Shown here piece after piece: positions 8,827 to 19,871 of a stretch of 64,000 nucleotides of DNA (position 1 is the stretch's first letter; each line of letters starts with the position of its first letter). The DNA comes from Romanomermis culicivorax (Eukaryota; Nematoda; Enoplea; Mermithida; Mermithidae), in assembly GCA_963922205.1 (NCBI GenBank), contig CAWUHX010000069.1:248001-312000 (forward strand), in the 5' to 3' direction. A program made the position numbers and the translations under genes. The notes under the pieces were generated by a model that was given only the letters and a program-made list of their open reading frames with translations, was not told the origin of the DNA and did no database searches.

Positions 8827-10547
8827 TTAAAATTTTGTCTAATTTTGTAGTCAATGTAATCGTTTTTCATAGTCAGACAGAATACAAAAAATTATATTGA
8901 AAGCATGCGACTAAATTTGATGAAAAATCAAACAAGCAACCAACCAAAAATTTGCATTTTAGAAACAGCAATATCTGTCACTGTTTAAAACTGATGGTGT
9001 TGCAATCATTTGCCGACTGAAAAAAATTATGCTCAGAATGTTCAAAAATGTTTAGACATTGCAGAAAAATTTTTCGAAAAAAATGGAAAAAATCTTGATT
9101 TTCGTCAAATATTTAGACGCAATATCAAAGATAAACTGAGTAAACCACGATATGAAACATTCTAGGTAGTAACAACTATTGACTGCTAACTAGTTAGCAA
9201 AGTAGACATGCTTACGGTCGCCCGTGAGATGGATTATAACAAGCAATAATCAACGTAATCACTACCGGTGCGACAAAGCGTCGGAAAATTTTGAGGTTTT
9301 GACTTTCCTAAACGAACCAGAATGTCTCTCTTCGACTTTAAAATCCCAAAACTATTTTCGCCATTTGGCGAAAAAGCCCAAATTTTTCTTCGAAGTCCTT
9401 GATTTTTATTCGCCAAAAACACCGATGAATTTTGATAAATTCTTATCATAATCTGACCCAAAAATCAACATTTTTTGTTTTTTGTCCATTTTCGATAAAT
9501 CTTACTGACTGCAGAAGAAGCATACGTTCAGAAAAGCTCAAAAATGCATAAATAAAGCATGAGGTGGCATTTTAAGCGAAAAAACGATATGACAAAGCGA
9601 AAATGGCGAAAAAAATTAGACCACTTTCGCCAAATCACGAAAGAGTCCTACGAAAAAAAATTTGGCGAAAAAACATAAGTGAGATAAAGAAAAATCATCG
9701 AGAAAACGGTTACGATTCAAATCAAAGTGGAATGCTGCGAGAATTCAAATATTTCCATAGAATTGGTCAGAAGGTTCATATTTTTCTTTGATTTTTTGAC
9801 AATGAATTTTATTCTACCAACGATGAAGAGATAGAATTAAGGATGTCTATGGGTGCTTTCTCCTGAAGCAAACTAAATCGAAAGTTGCGTCAGTTTTCGG
9901 TCGAAAAATTGTCCCAGTAATTGTCAATTTTTCTATTCGAATCAAACATCAAGAATACGAATTTCAGTTCTCAACACTGTTTTTTTCCACATTTGCACTA
10001 TAATATGGAAAAAATCTGGAATGGGGAAAAAATTTTTGAGGTCTTTCCACAAATGTGAAAAAAATTTGGGTTTTAATATTGAAAAGATACATTTTGGTGC
10101 ATTTTAGGAGATCCAAATCTCAAAATTTTCTCCTGCTGTGAGGTTGTCTACACAGCAAAAATGACCTGCTGATCTCAAATAGTTATCAAATGCCATACTC
10201 TGATCAAAGTCGCCCCTGATCAAAGTCACCCCACTTTACCTTATATTTAATGAAGATCCGCATTTTCTCCTTCATAGATTTTTTGAGAAAGATCAAGACG
10301 TCAACTTTCTCAACTTTTTGAAGCGTTTGTTCTTTTTTTAACGTAAATTCAATTCAAAAGCTTCATGGAAGTATTTTTGGAAAAGTTCTACTCATTGCTT
10401 CTCGGTCAAATTTATGAAAAGTTACAAACAAATAAATGGTTTAAAATTTTTTCGAATGATAAATTTCTAGAAATTACGAATTAGGAACACAAAATTTAAA
10501 TCTAATTTTTGAAATATTTGAATTGAATGATTATCAGAATGCTTTAA
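8827..10547. other. AT-rich intergenic region with degenerate repeats
   Basis: No gene is seen. Two degenerate copies of a host repeat lie at about 9275-9395 (inverse) and 9970-10140 (direct). The repeat carries phrases such as gaaaagatacattttggtgcatttt and aatctcaaaattttc and recurs at 15655-15800 and 17225-17425. It probably belongs to a non-autonomous element, but clean ends could not be found. Confidence 0.5.
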
Positions 10548-10673
10548 GAAGCTCAAGAACACTTCAATAAAGCGTCTGTGAGCTTTTTCAAGCGAAAAAA
10601 CGAGGATTTTACGACAAAAATTTGACCCCTTTCCACATTTGTGGAAAACGGTTCGTGGAAAAAAACAGTGGTT
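10548..10673 (-). repeat. Host repeat copy with tccacatttgtgga palindrome
   Basis: Matches the inverse complement of 17960-18120 through gcgtctgtgagc, acgaggatttta, tttgacccctttccacattt and gttcgtgg, ending aaaaacagtg. The cactgttttt end resembles the hAT-like CAGTG ends nearby, but no target duplication was found. Confidence 0.65.
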
Positions 10674-10699
10674 CTCAATCTCATTGAATGAACACAGAA

Positions 10700-11325
10700 A
10701 GCTCGTTGTCTCGGCGCAAAGCGCCGAGAAAATCTTGCGTTGTCAACCCCTAATGTTAAAGAGAATTGAACCTTCGACCACTCATAAAGTTTTTGGCACA
10801 AACGCTCAAAATTTGTTGTGCCATTTCAATTTTTTTAGGCAAAAAAACATGTTTTGACACAAAAAAAAAACTCCACAGGATAGCACTCTATCGGGAAAAA
10901 TTTTCGGGGAAAAAAAAGAATGCGCAACAGCGTTTTTTTCACGAAAACTTGTGCCAATTGGCACAAGAGGCCAAAAAAATTTGTGCCAATGGCACAAAAA
11001 ATTTTGGCTGGAGTGCCTTTCGGGCGCAAAGCGCCCGAACAGTGTTGCCAGATGGTTTTAGTGAAAAACCGCGAAATGACCTGAAAAAACCGCAACAAGA
11101 AATGTGAAAACCGCCAAAAAAACCGCCGCACAAAAGTGTCAGAAAAGACTGCATTGCAAATACTAAAGTGGGCTCAACTCTCAATTTGATTGTTAAATCA
11201 GTAAGAAACGTGTATTCTTGAGAACAAAATGGGAAAAAAATAAATTTTTTAGTTAAAAAACTCAAAAATTTACAATTTTTCAACCCAAAAAAACCACTCA
11301 ACCCAAAACCTTAATGCCTACTAAC
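10700..11325. repeat. Mosaic of ttggcac and gcgcc palindromes
   Basis: Contains tgtgccaattggcaca at about 10950, tgtgccaatggcaca, and the GC palindromes cggcgcaaagcgccg (10712-10726) and cgggcgcaaagcgcccg (11031-11047). The overlapping open frames on both strands are by-products of these repeats. Confidence 0.6.
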
Positions 11326-12087
11326 CAGTATTTTCTGTGCCAAAACATGGCTTTTTGCACAAAAAATTGAAATGGCACAAAAAATTTTTGGCTAGTCAAA
11401 CATTAAATTTCCTTAATTTTTGGCGTTTTTGGGCGCTGAAAACGCAAAATAATTTCGTCGCTTTGCGCCGAGTCTGTTCGTATATTTGACCCGAACGCGA
11501 ACGATTTCTCTTCCAACAGTGTATTAGTATTGTTGCAGCAAACTCTATATAGGCTGTCAATGACTGATGAATGAAAAGAAAGTCTGAATATTCTCTGTTA
11601 ATCCTGTCAGATTCGGATTTGAAACTGAAATTCTTACTTTTTTGTGTTTGATGGGTTGAAATAGAAAAATCGACATTGTTGGTAATTGTACGTTTCAACC
11701 GAAGATTTACACAATTTTCGACTTTATTTTAGTTTTTACATTGTTGTTAAATATATCATTCGTAGTCGAAAATTGAATCAATTCCTGAACAATTCTAGAG
11801 TTATTTAAATTCTCTCAGCATTCCATTTCTTTTTGAGTCGTCGTGAACTATTTTCTTGCACAGTTTTTTTTATCTCACTGACATAGTTAGCTGAAAAATA
11901 GGTTGGGCACGATTTTTAGAAAAAATGAATGCGTCAAACGTTAACTTCTCATCAAACTTTTGGCCTAAACCTTTTTCGCAGTTTTCAATGTGTTTCTAGT
12001 GGAAAAAATTTTTTTGTGCCATTGACACGAGTTTTTTTGGCCCCCTGTGCCAATTGGCACAAATGTCCGTGCACAAAAAAAACGCTG
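11326..12087 (+). mobile_element. hAT-like non-autonomous element, type copy (762 bp)
   Basis: It starts CAGTATTTTCTGTGCCAAAA and ends in the inverse of CAGCGTTTTTTTTGTGCACG, giving CAG-type ends. Flanks are ctactaac (11318-11325) and ccgctaac (12088-12095), an 8-bp duplication with two mismatches. No transposase is present. Partial copies are at 12644-12925, 13700-14041, 15040-15471 (inverse) and 16840-17230 (inverse), which helps define the unit. Superfamily placement rests on the duplication size and the ends. Confidence 0.7.
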
Positions 12088-12099
12088 CCGCTAACCCTG

Positions 12100-12643
12100 A
12101 TCTTGCGTTCATGCGGTAACCAAAAATTGAAAGCCGTCAAAACCACGGCAAAAACCGCAAAATAGTCAAACCGCCACAAAAAACCGCCAGAGGGATCTGA
12201 AAAGCGCGAAAATGGCGGAAAATAGCCTCATCAGACAACCAGGGTTTTTTTGCACAGACCAGGCTGCAATGTGCAACTTCGAGAAAAATTTTGGTTGCAC
12301 AGATAAATTTTTAGTTGCTCACTCTAAAATCGATAAATTTGCTTAAATTTATCGGAAAAACCATCGCAAACTGTTATCTTGACATTTCATTCGATCCGCG
12401 TCGGTTTTAGGCATTTAAAAACCCAATTTTTTGAGTTTTGGAGACCAAATGAAAAAGTTAATATGACTAGACTAGAGTAATTAGTTCGCCGCGTAGCGCC
12501 GAAAACTTTTTCGGGATTTCAATATTCTGGAACGCTGGAAAATGAATCTTTTCACCTTTTATTTCCCAGACAGAAGGTTTGATTTCTCGGTGAATTTAAT
12601 GAATTTTCAGTGGGACAAACTGAAATCCAAAAACTAGGCAAGC
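12100..12643. repeat. Host repeat also found at the element C insertion site
   Basis: The segment 12320-12515 (ataaatttgcttaaattt..., aatatgactagactagagtaat, cgccgcgtagcgccg) is clearly related to 57995-58246, where element C inserted. The rest is AT-rich, with the phrase ttgcacagacc and a decayed gttgcac pair like those flanking the G-tract MITE at 16070. Confidence 0.6.
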
Positions 12644-12925
12644 CAGTGTTTTTTTTTGTGCCAAAACATGGTTTTTGGCACAAAAAAATTTGGAATGGCA
12701 CAAAAAATTTTGAGCGTTTGTGCCAATTGGCACAAAATTTTTGGCTGTTCAAACATTGAATTTCCTTGATTTTTAAACGATTTAGGGGCCGAAAATGCAA
12801 AAAATTTTCGGCGCTTTGCGCCGAGTCTATGAATATAATTTTATCTATTCGTAATTGACCCGAACGCGAACGAGTTCTCTTTGAACAGTGTATCAGCATT
12901 GTTGCAGCAAAGTTAACAGGCTGTC
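12644..12925 (+). repeat. hAT-like 762-bp family, partial copy (left part)
   Basis: Starts CAGTGTTTTTTTTTGTGCC and follows the left part of the 11326 type copy, including cggcgctttgcgccg (12809-12823) and gacccgaacgcgaacg, then stops matching near 12925. Confidence 0.7.
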
Positions 12926-13006
12926 AACGAATGATGAGATGGGTGGAAATAAATCGAAATAAAATAAAAATTGTTTACTCTAGCGCATACTCTCGATCGA
13001 CCTTAT

Positions 13007-13533
13007 AGGTATTAGTGCGCCCTGGCCACCCCATCTTGTAACGTGTGTAATGCAAAAGATGCAAGAGGTACCTTCAATAACTGGTTATGTCGCGTAACTT
13101 ATGGCGAAAGTACGAAGCCTGGCTCAGGCACCCAACGTTACCGAACGAAAGGGAAATTTTTTTTCCGTTAGTTTCGGTTGGAGGTTACTGTCGTCATTTT
13201 CTACAAAATTGCAGTTATTCTTTCCGATCAAAAGTGGATTTTCAAGCTGAACGTTTCAAGCTGTTGGCGATCAGTCAGTTCCATCGAAAAATCAAATATA
13301 AATGACCCTTTAGACTTGGGCCCTATTCAAAAGTCAAAAAATCCTATGATTTTTGTCTTCGACAGTCGGCTATTGCACTGCCAAATTGGACTTTAGGCTT
13401 AAGCTACCATTTAGCAGGCACGTTTGTATACCGTTTATGCCTCCTCTCCTCACACATTTTACCCAATTACTGCAGGTACCTTTTTGCATTACACATGTTA
13501 TAAGATGGGTGGCCACCAGACGCACTAATACCG
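13007..13533. mobile_element. Long-terminal-inverted-repeat element (527 bp)
   Basis: The left end ggtattagtgcgc...aggtacc (13008-13072) is repeated in inverse at 13477-13533 (ggtacc...gcgcactaatacc pattern), about 65 bp of imperfect inverted repeat. Flanks gaccttat (12999-13006) and gaccttgt (13534-13541) look like an 8-bp duplication with one mismatch. A Harbinger-like MITE fragment ending at 13309 sits inside it. No coding sequence. Confidence 0.6.
13140..13309 (+). repeat. Harbinger-like MITE fragment, right end
   Basis: Matches the inner segment of the 3361-3880 cluster (ggaggttactgtcg, ttgcagttattctttccg, caagctgttggcgatc) and ends aaatataaatgaccct followed by TTA at 13310-13312. The left end is missing. 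Confidence 0.6.
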
Positions 13534-13699
13534 ACCTTGTATCCCTACTTTTGATCTTTAATTTAGTCGTTCGAATTTTCTAAAATTTATCTTTCACGTT
13601 TATTTATTATTTCCTCGTTCTCGACTAATTATATTTTGTATTGTAATTTTGCGGTCACTTCGACAGGTAATAAAATCTTTCATTCATTCATATATACTT

Positions 13700-14041
13700 A
13701 CATAGATTCGTAGTCGAAAATTTAATCAATTTGAACATCCTGAACAATCCTAGAGTTAATTAAATTTTCTCAGCATTCTATTTCTTTTCGAGTCGTCGCG
13801 AACTACTTGCACAGTTTTTCCTTATCTCACTGACATGTTTAGCTGAAAAATAGGTTGGACACGATTTCTACAAAAAAATTAATGCGTTAAACGTTAACTT
13901 TTTATCAAAATTTTGGCCTAAAAATTTTTCGCAGTTTTCAGTATGTTTCTAGTAGAAAAAAATTTTTTGTGCCATTGGCACAAATTTTTCTGGCCTCTTG
14001 TGCCAATTGGCACAAATGTTCGTGCACAAAAAAAAACGCTG
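13700..14041 (+). repeat. hAT-like 762-bp family, partial copy (right part)
   Basis: Follows the right half of the type copy from ttcgtagtcgaaaatt through gctgaaaaataggttgg to tgtgccaattggcacaaatg and the terminal cgctg. The two copies are similar over about 340 bp. Confidence 0.75.
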
Positions 14042-14292
14042 AGGCAAGCGGCTTTCAACCGCCAAAAATTTCTAGCATTGTCTTACACTCAAAAAGTTTT
14101 AATCACATGAAAGTCAAAATTCAAATTTTCTGTGAGGATCACAAAAAATTTTGGGAAAATTATCGAGAAAAATGTTGGTTTTCATCAACTTCGTCAAAAA
14201 ACAATACAGGATCAAACATTTATATAACCATAATATGATGATAATTAGAGGTCTTTCAGCACTACTAACTAGAATGACCTTTTCTAACCGTC

Positions 14293-14516
14293 ATACTTGT
14301 AAGACCTCCGACCAGTTGAGGGGGGGGGGGGTAAATCCGAAATTTTGGGGGGGGGGGGTAGAAAAAAGTCGAAATTTTCCCCCAAAAAAGGCCAAAAAAC
14401 ATCACTTTTTTGAAAATTTTTTTAATTTTTTCCAAACTGGGCGGGGGGGTTGGGGGGGGGGGGGGGGAAATGATTTTGGGTACAGGGTTGGCCAAGTTGG
14501 GTGGGGGGCACCGTTT
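14293..14516 (+). repeat. G-tract MITE, right-truncated copy
   Basis: Starts catacttgtaagacctccg and follows 16070-16319 through several runs of 8-14 Gs, ggccaaaaaac and ttggccaagttg, then diverges before the right terminal repeat. The high-G open frames here are not genes. Confidence 0.7.
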
Positions 14517-15039
14517 TTTTTTTCCTCGAAGATTTTTTCCACATGAGAACCGGACCCAAAATTTTTTTCCTCATTTTCCAAAAATTTTCCTCATTTTCAA
14601 AAACGCTCATAATGTGGCTACGGATGCTTTTTTATGCATTTTAAGAGCATACCCAAGCATTTTGATGTATTCGGAGTCAGAAATCTACAAAAATGAGGGA
14701 AAAATTGAGAAAATTCTGGTTATGTTTGTTAAAAATGAGCTCATGAAGAATATATTGGTGTTCTACAGAAGCAGGTGAAGCATGTTAATGATAGAGTTCT
14801 CGAGAATTTATCCACTCTATTGACATTTTGGTGGTTCCGATTAGAACGTTCTAATTTTATTTAGCTTTTGGTCCGGCGCAGAGCGCCCGAAAAATTTTTT
14901 GGATTTTCACTTTCTAAAACGCTGGAAAATGAACCTTCACAACGTTGAGAAATAGATAAAAATCAAACTAATGAACTGTAATTTGTTCCCCATTCCGGAC
15001 CGAAGCGCCGGGAAAATTTTCGGGTTTGATAAACATTGA
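14517..15039. other. AT-rich host repeat region
   Basis: Phrases with ttttttcctcattttc recur here and at 15720-15800. There are GC palindrome remnants at 14872-14888 and about 15003. No gene is supportable. Confidence 0.5.
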
Positions 15040-15471
15040 ACCATTAATCACCGATATCGATTTTTTCTATTTGAATCAATCAAACACAAAAAGTAAGAAT
15101 TTCAGTTTTAAATCCGAATCCGACTGAATGAAGAGAGAATATTCAGAATTTTTTTCACTCATCAGTCTTGACAGCCTATAAAGTTTGCTGCAACGATACT
15201 AATACACTGTTCGAAAAGAAATCGTTTGCGTTCGGGTCAAATATACGAATAGGAAATATTATATTCATTGATTCGGCGTGAAGCGCCGAAAATTTTTTGC
15301 ATTTTCAGCCCCTAAAACGTCTAAAAATCAAGGAAATTCAATGTTTGACCAGCCAAAAAATTTGTGCCAATTGGCACCAACGCTCAAAATTTTTTGTGCC
15401 ATTCCAAATTTTTTTGTGCCATTCCAAATTTTCTTGTGCCAAGAACCATGTTTTGGCACAAAAAAACACTG
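15040..15471 (-). repeat. hAT-like 762-bp family, inverse partial copy
   Basis: Inverse complement of the left half of the type copy: the gcgttcgggtcaaatatacg, cggcgtgaagcgccg (15274-15288), aatttgtgccaattggcacc and terminal aaaaaacactg are all present. It ends at the CAGTG terminus at 15471. Confidence 0.75.
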
Positions 15472-15649
15472 GGAAAAATTGAGAGAATTGATGAAAAATC
15501 TCAATTTTGGGCGACATAATGGACTGTTAACGATTAGAAAATGAAACGAGCTAATTTAATGGATGGAAACTGTTGAACATTATTTAGTAAGTCGAAGTAG
15601 ATATGCTAACGGCCGCGCCTGATAGAAAATAGCTAAGATTATACCCATG

Positions 15650-15870
15650 ACCGGCGCGAAGCGCCGAAAAATTTTGAGATTTTGACCCTTTTAAGTCCAC
15701 CAAAACGCATCTTTTCGGTTTTGAATTCCCCAAAATTTTTTCCTCAATGAGAACCATACCCAAAATTTTTTTCCTCATTTCGAAATTTTTTTCCTCAAAA
15801 CACCCCATTTGAGGAAAAAAAAAAAACGGTGGTGGGGGGTCCCCCCCAATCCCCCCAAGTACAGGTATGC
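15650..15870 (-). repeat. Host repeat with attached G-tract MITE end
   Basis: Begins with cggcgcgaagcgccg (15652-15666), contains the inverse of the gatgcattttggtg block, and ends with cccccaagtacaggtatg, the right terminus of the G-tract MITE family, implying a second, decayed insertion. Confidence 0.55.
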
Positions 15871-16069
15871 TAACCGTGCACTAGAATCATATAGAAAATT
15901 ATAAATGAATTGAAACCCGGCGCGGAGCGCTGGAAAATTTTCACTTTTTTCCATTTTAGAACGCATAAAAATGCATCTCCGGACAGAAAACCCAATAACC
16001 TTATCAGAAACAACGCAGTCAGGCCTCAAGTTGCACTGTGCAACTTGGCAGAAAAAATTTGGTTGCACA

Positions 16070-16319
16070 CATACCTGTAAGACCTCCGACCAGTTGTGGG
16101 GGGGGGGGGGGGGTAAATCCGAAATTTTGGGGGGGGGGGGGTAGGAAAAAGTCGAAATTTTTTCCCAAAAAAGGCCAAAAAAACATATACACTTTTTTGA
16201 AAATTTTTTTAATTTTTTCCAAACTGGGGGGGGGGGGGTTGGGGGAAGGAATGATTTTAGGTATAGGGTTGGCCGAGTTGAGGGGGGGTCCCCCCCCAAC
16301 CCCCCCAAGTACAGGTATG
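16070..16319. mobile_element. G-tract MITE (hAT-like), perfect 8-bp duplication
   Basis: Ends CATACCTGTA...TACAGGTATG form a perfect 10-bp inverted repeat. Gttgcaca flanks both sides (16062-16069 and 16320-16327), a perfect 8-bp duplication. The 250-bp body has four runs of at least seven Gs and C-runs near the right end. It has no coding capacity. An 8-bp duplication suggests hAT, but the ends lack the usual CAG, so the superfamily is uncertain. Confidence 0.85.
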
Positions 16320-16327
16320 GTTGCACA

Positions 16328-16839
16328 GCCCGAAATTTGGTTGCTGTGTGCAAAAAAAAATCCTGCTGGCAACACTACGCCCGAAATGCACTTCAGCCCC
16401 CTGGGAGCAACAAAAAGCTATTTTCGTTATTTTTAGGTGAAATGGAGGCACGGAAAAAAATGATAGGATTTGGCTGAGCGGTTCAAATTTTATGGATGAC
16501 ACAAGAAAACGAATTAGAAATGGAATAATGCGAAAAATTAGGAGAACCAGAAATTTGAGATACAGTAATGACACTTTTCAACGATATAAAATGCTGTTAC
16601 TGTCCATCCTTCTCCATGATCTTCATTGTAACGATTAAAAAAATCACTCATTTAATCGATTTGTGATCAGTGAGTAGACATTTATTTTTCCTTTAGAATT
16701 TCCCCCAGGCTTAGGCTTAGTGTATAGCAGCTGCGCCCGTGTTGAGGCTCTTCCAAATGAAGTTGTTAGTTCAAACAGATACTAGAAGCATACTGAAAAC
16801 TATGGAAAGGTTCTGGGCAGTTTGATGAAAATATAACCT
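16328..16839. other. Intergenic, contains dispersed ~110-bp repeat copy 2
   Basis: AT-rich. Positions 16663-16770 repeat the block string seen at 6221-6340 (gtgagtagacatttatt, cttaggcttag, agcagctgcgcccg, gttgaggctcttccaaatga). No gene is seen. Confidence 0.65.
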
Positions 16840-17230
16840 CATTAAAGCAACCTATTTTTCAGCCAACCACTTCAGTTAGATATGAAAAAACTGTGCATGA
16901 TAATAATTCACAATGACTCTAAAAGAAATGGAATGCCGAGCAAAATTAAAATTGTACAGGAAGTTCAAATGGATTCAATTTTCGACTAAGAATTATAAAT
17001 ATTTAAATTTTAAAACAATTTGAAGACTACTGGAAATAAAGTCGAAAATTGTGTAAATTTTCAGTCCAAACACTAATTTATATAGATTTTTCTATTAAAA
17101 TCAATCTGAGATAAGAAGTAATAATTTCAGTTTTAAATCTGAATCTGACTGAACGAACAGAGAACAATCAGAATTTATTCTTATTCATCAGTCATTGACA
17201 GCCTATAAAATTTGTTGCGGCATTACTGCA
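16840..17230 (-). repeat. hAT-like 762-bp family, inverse copy (middle)
   Basis: Inverse of the central part of the type copy: cctatttttcagcc, gtgcatgataat, aatggaatgccgag, gattcaattttcgactaag and cattgacagcctataa all correspond. It lacks both termini. Confidence 0.7.
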
Positions 17231-18120
17231 GCTGGTGCACACCACTGTTTTTTTCCCCAAATCGTGCTTTTTCGGAAAAAAAATTCGGAAAAAGGAAAAA
17301 ATTTTGGGCTCTTTCCCCATTTGGTGAAGAAAATTTTGGGGATTGGATACAGAAAAGATGCATTTTGGTGCATTTTAGAAGGTCATAATCTCAAAATTTT
17401 CGGCGCTTCGCGCCGATTGTAATTTTAATAATCATTATTAAGCATTACTTAGCTCAGGCGCGGCTTTTACCATCTCTACCTTCATTTATCATATAATCTA
17501 TAATAGTTTTCATCATCCTGAACGTATTATCTCATGTACTCATTGGTAATCTTCAACATTTATATGCTTACTCATATATTTTCGACCAAGTATGAGAGTT
17601 TACTACAAATAAATTATACTGGTTTTAAAATTTTTCAAGTAAAATTCTAGAAATTACAGTTTTTAAACACAAAATTCAAATCTAATTCTTGAAATGAATG
17701 TTCGGAAAATTGTTTTTACAGCGTCGCAGAATATCAATACAAAAAAAAAATTTTTCCGGGGCTTCGCGCCGGAAAGATTAACATCCTTTTTGGGTTCTCA
17801 CTTGTCATCATAGAGGACTTAACTATCGATTTCTCATGTAATTCAAAGTCATTATGCTTTTGGATAGTTTGCTTGAAAAATTGTTCCAATGCTTGTAGAT
17901 TAAACTTTGAACTCGAAAATTTCAATTTTTTTCTCAATTTTAATGACTTAAAGAGTCTAAAACACTGTTTTTTTCCTCCACGAACTTCTTTCCACAAATG
18001 TGGAAAGGGGTCAAATTTTTTTCCACATGTGGAAAAAATTTTTTTCGTCTTAAAATCCTCGTTTCTTTGCTTGAAAATGCTCACAGACGCTTTATCGCAC
18101 TGTTTTTGAGCTTTTTCAAG
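17225..18120. repeat. Host repeat copies with gcgcc and tccacatgtgga palindromes
   Basis: 17225-17425 is a direct copy of the 9970-10140 repeat, ending cggcgcttcgcgccg (17401-17415). 17960-18120 is the inverse of 10548-10673. The segment between is AT-rich with a third GC palindrome near 17760. No gene. Confidence 0.6.
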
Positions 18121-18507
18121 CCTTCCGGTGTTTTTAGGGAAGTTAAAGAAAAAATTGAAAAGCTCGACTTTGAAGCCTAATCACAATTATACAGTGTTGA
18201 CCATGATCCTTGTTGGGCTCGGGTACTGCTCCTACGGCACTTCCCCTCCTGTTACATTTATGATTACGTTCTTCAGGTCTGAAGACTTAAGTATATATTA
18301 TATCATTTTTTACAATGTGGGTGGTCCTGTTCGCAAATCAAAACATGTTTGGGGAAATGGCAGATGGCGATAGGTCTTAAAATTGGCAAAGCACATATAT
18401 GTGATATGACTATATGGGAAATTTTTTCATGTTTTATCTTGTAGTATTTTTTGTTTTCTCCATTGGAATAAATTATCATTTTAAAGTCGTCTTTAGCTAT
18501 TAGGTTG
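18121..18507. other. Host sequence left of element D
   Basis: No gene or named repeat is seen. The last four bases, aggt (18504-18507), resemble aagt at 56246-56249 on the other side of element D and are the likely, now imperfect, target duplication. Confidence 0.5.
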
Positions 18508-19871
18508 TCACATTAGACGAAATTGGAGCCATGTCACATTAAGTAAAATCTGGACAATCACATTGATGGGAAAAACCCGTGCCATATTGATAGAAAAATA
18601 CCGCCATGTCACTGTGAGTGACATGCGACCCCGTTGGGTGGCTCATTTACTTTCATCTTCGGGAACCTGACCCAGATAGTACTGGCTATGGGAAGGCCTA
18701 TAGGGTACTCTGGTGCTGTCCTAGGGTTCTGCTGTAGAGTAATGGACAACTACGCCAGGTCAGCGGTGGCAGTCCCAGGTCCCATTCAGTATGGAAGATG
18801 GACAATGTCACTTGAGGAATGACCTGATGTAGGAGACCCGATTGTAAACCAAAATCTCCTTCTTAGCCCTGACCCAAAGGGAACAAGGGACCATCTACCT
18901 GAGGGGAGACTCAAATGACAACGAACTTAGGAAAAGGTTCCCCAAAATACACCCTCAACAACAATAATCCCCTGAGAAGACTTACCTAGTCCTGTTTCTC
19001 AGATAAAATTTGACACAAGGGCGATGGGTCCCTGTGGATGTGGATATCAGTCAGCGAACGGGGGAAATGGTCAACTTGGTGCGGCGATGGGTAACTTGGG
19101 AGGTCGGAGCAACACTCTAGTATCAGAGATACACATGAGGGGTAAACTAGGTGCTAAGGGTGACAAGTGTTCTCTCTATATATGGACCCAGCAGCGGACG
19201 CAGTGGATGCAACGAATATGCAAATTCAGCGATGATGGCAAGTCAAAGGCAAATATTCAAATTTATAATTTAAAATAAGAAGATGGCGGACGCGGACTAA
19301 GTATAAATTGGGATGTGAGCTGAAACCCAGAGAATGAGCCCAAAAATGAGTACAAAACTAAACAGACCCTCCTAAGGACCTTGTAGGCCTACAATATGGC
19401 CTGGGTGGAGCTTAGGACACCCAAGCTAACTTCTGCAGTGGAAATCAGTGCAGAAGATGCCTATGGTCACATAGACATTTTCGAGTTTGGATACATTTAG
19501 CGTTGGGGATGAGTTACATCCCCATGCTAAAGATATGAATGTCTTTTAATGAGAACTTCGAAACTAGTTGTTTTGCATTGCAAAACGTCACTAGTTTTTA
19601 CTGATAAGAGGTGCACGTAATGCTCCAATTATGTCCATGATCTTGTAGAGCTTATCTGGTGGAAATTCGGATTAAAGGGTCATAATGTAGCCTATGTGCA
19701 GAATGGAAAACAACAAAAATGCAACAAAAATGACACACAAGAATGCATGTAAAACATAATGAACGAAATGAAATAAAAGTAAGTAACTGTCAAATGAAAA
19801 TGGCGAAAAACATAAAGTATCAACATGATGGAAATCACATGATGTTGGGCAAAATTGATCTGCACATGACA
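18508..19871 (-). repeat. Element D 3' LTR
   Basis: TGTCACATTAGAC... to ...CATGACA in plus orientation. It matches 54881-56245 nearly throughout (for example ggagccatgtcacattaag, gggaaaaacccgtgcc and ccactagttgttttg-like blocks). On the coding strand it follows integrase and a gaaggacccccA tract. Confidence 0.88.

Noticed and set aside
8511-8870. 119-codon minus-strand frame
   Set aside because: Translation of the acccg array and host repeat; the same peptides reappear in other repeat copies.
14151-14778. Overlapping Gly/Pro-rich frames on both strands
   Set aside because: Created by G-tracts and ttttcctc repeats of a MITE copy.
15775-16574. Long proline-rich minus-strand frames, up to 192 codons
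   Set aside because: They span two MITE copies and poly-C runs; no conserved domain.
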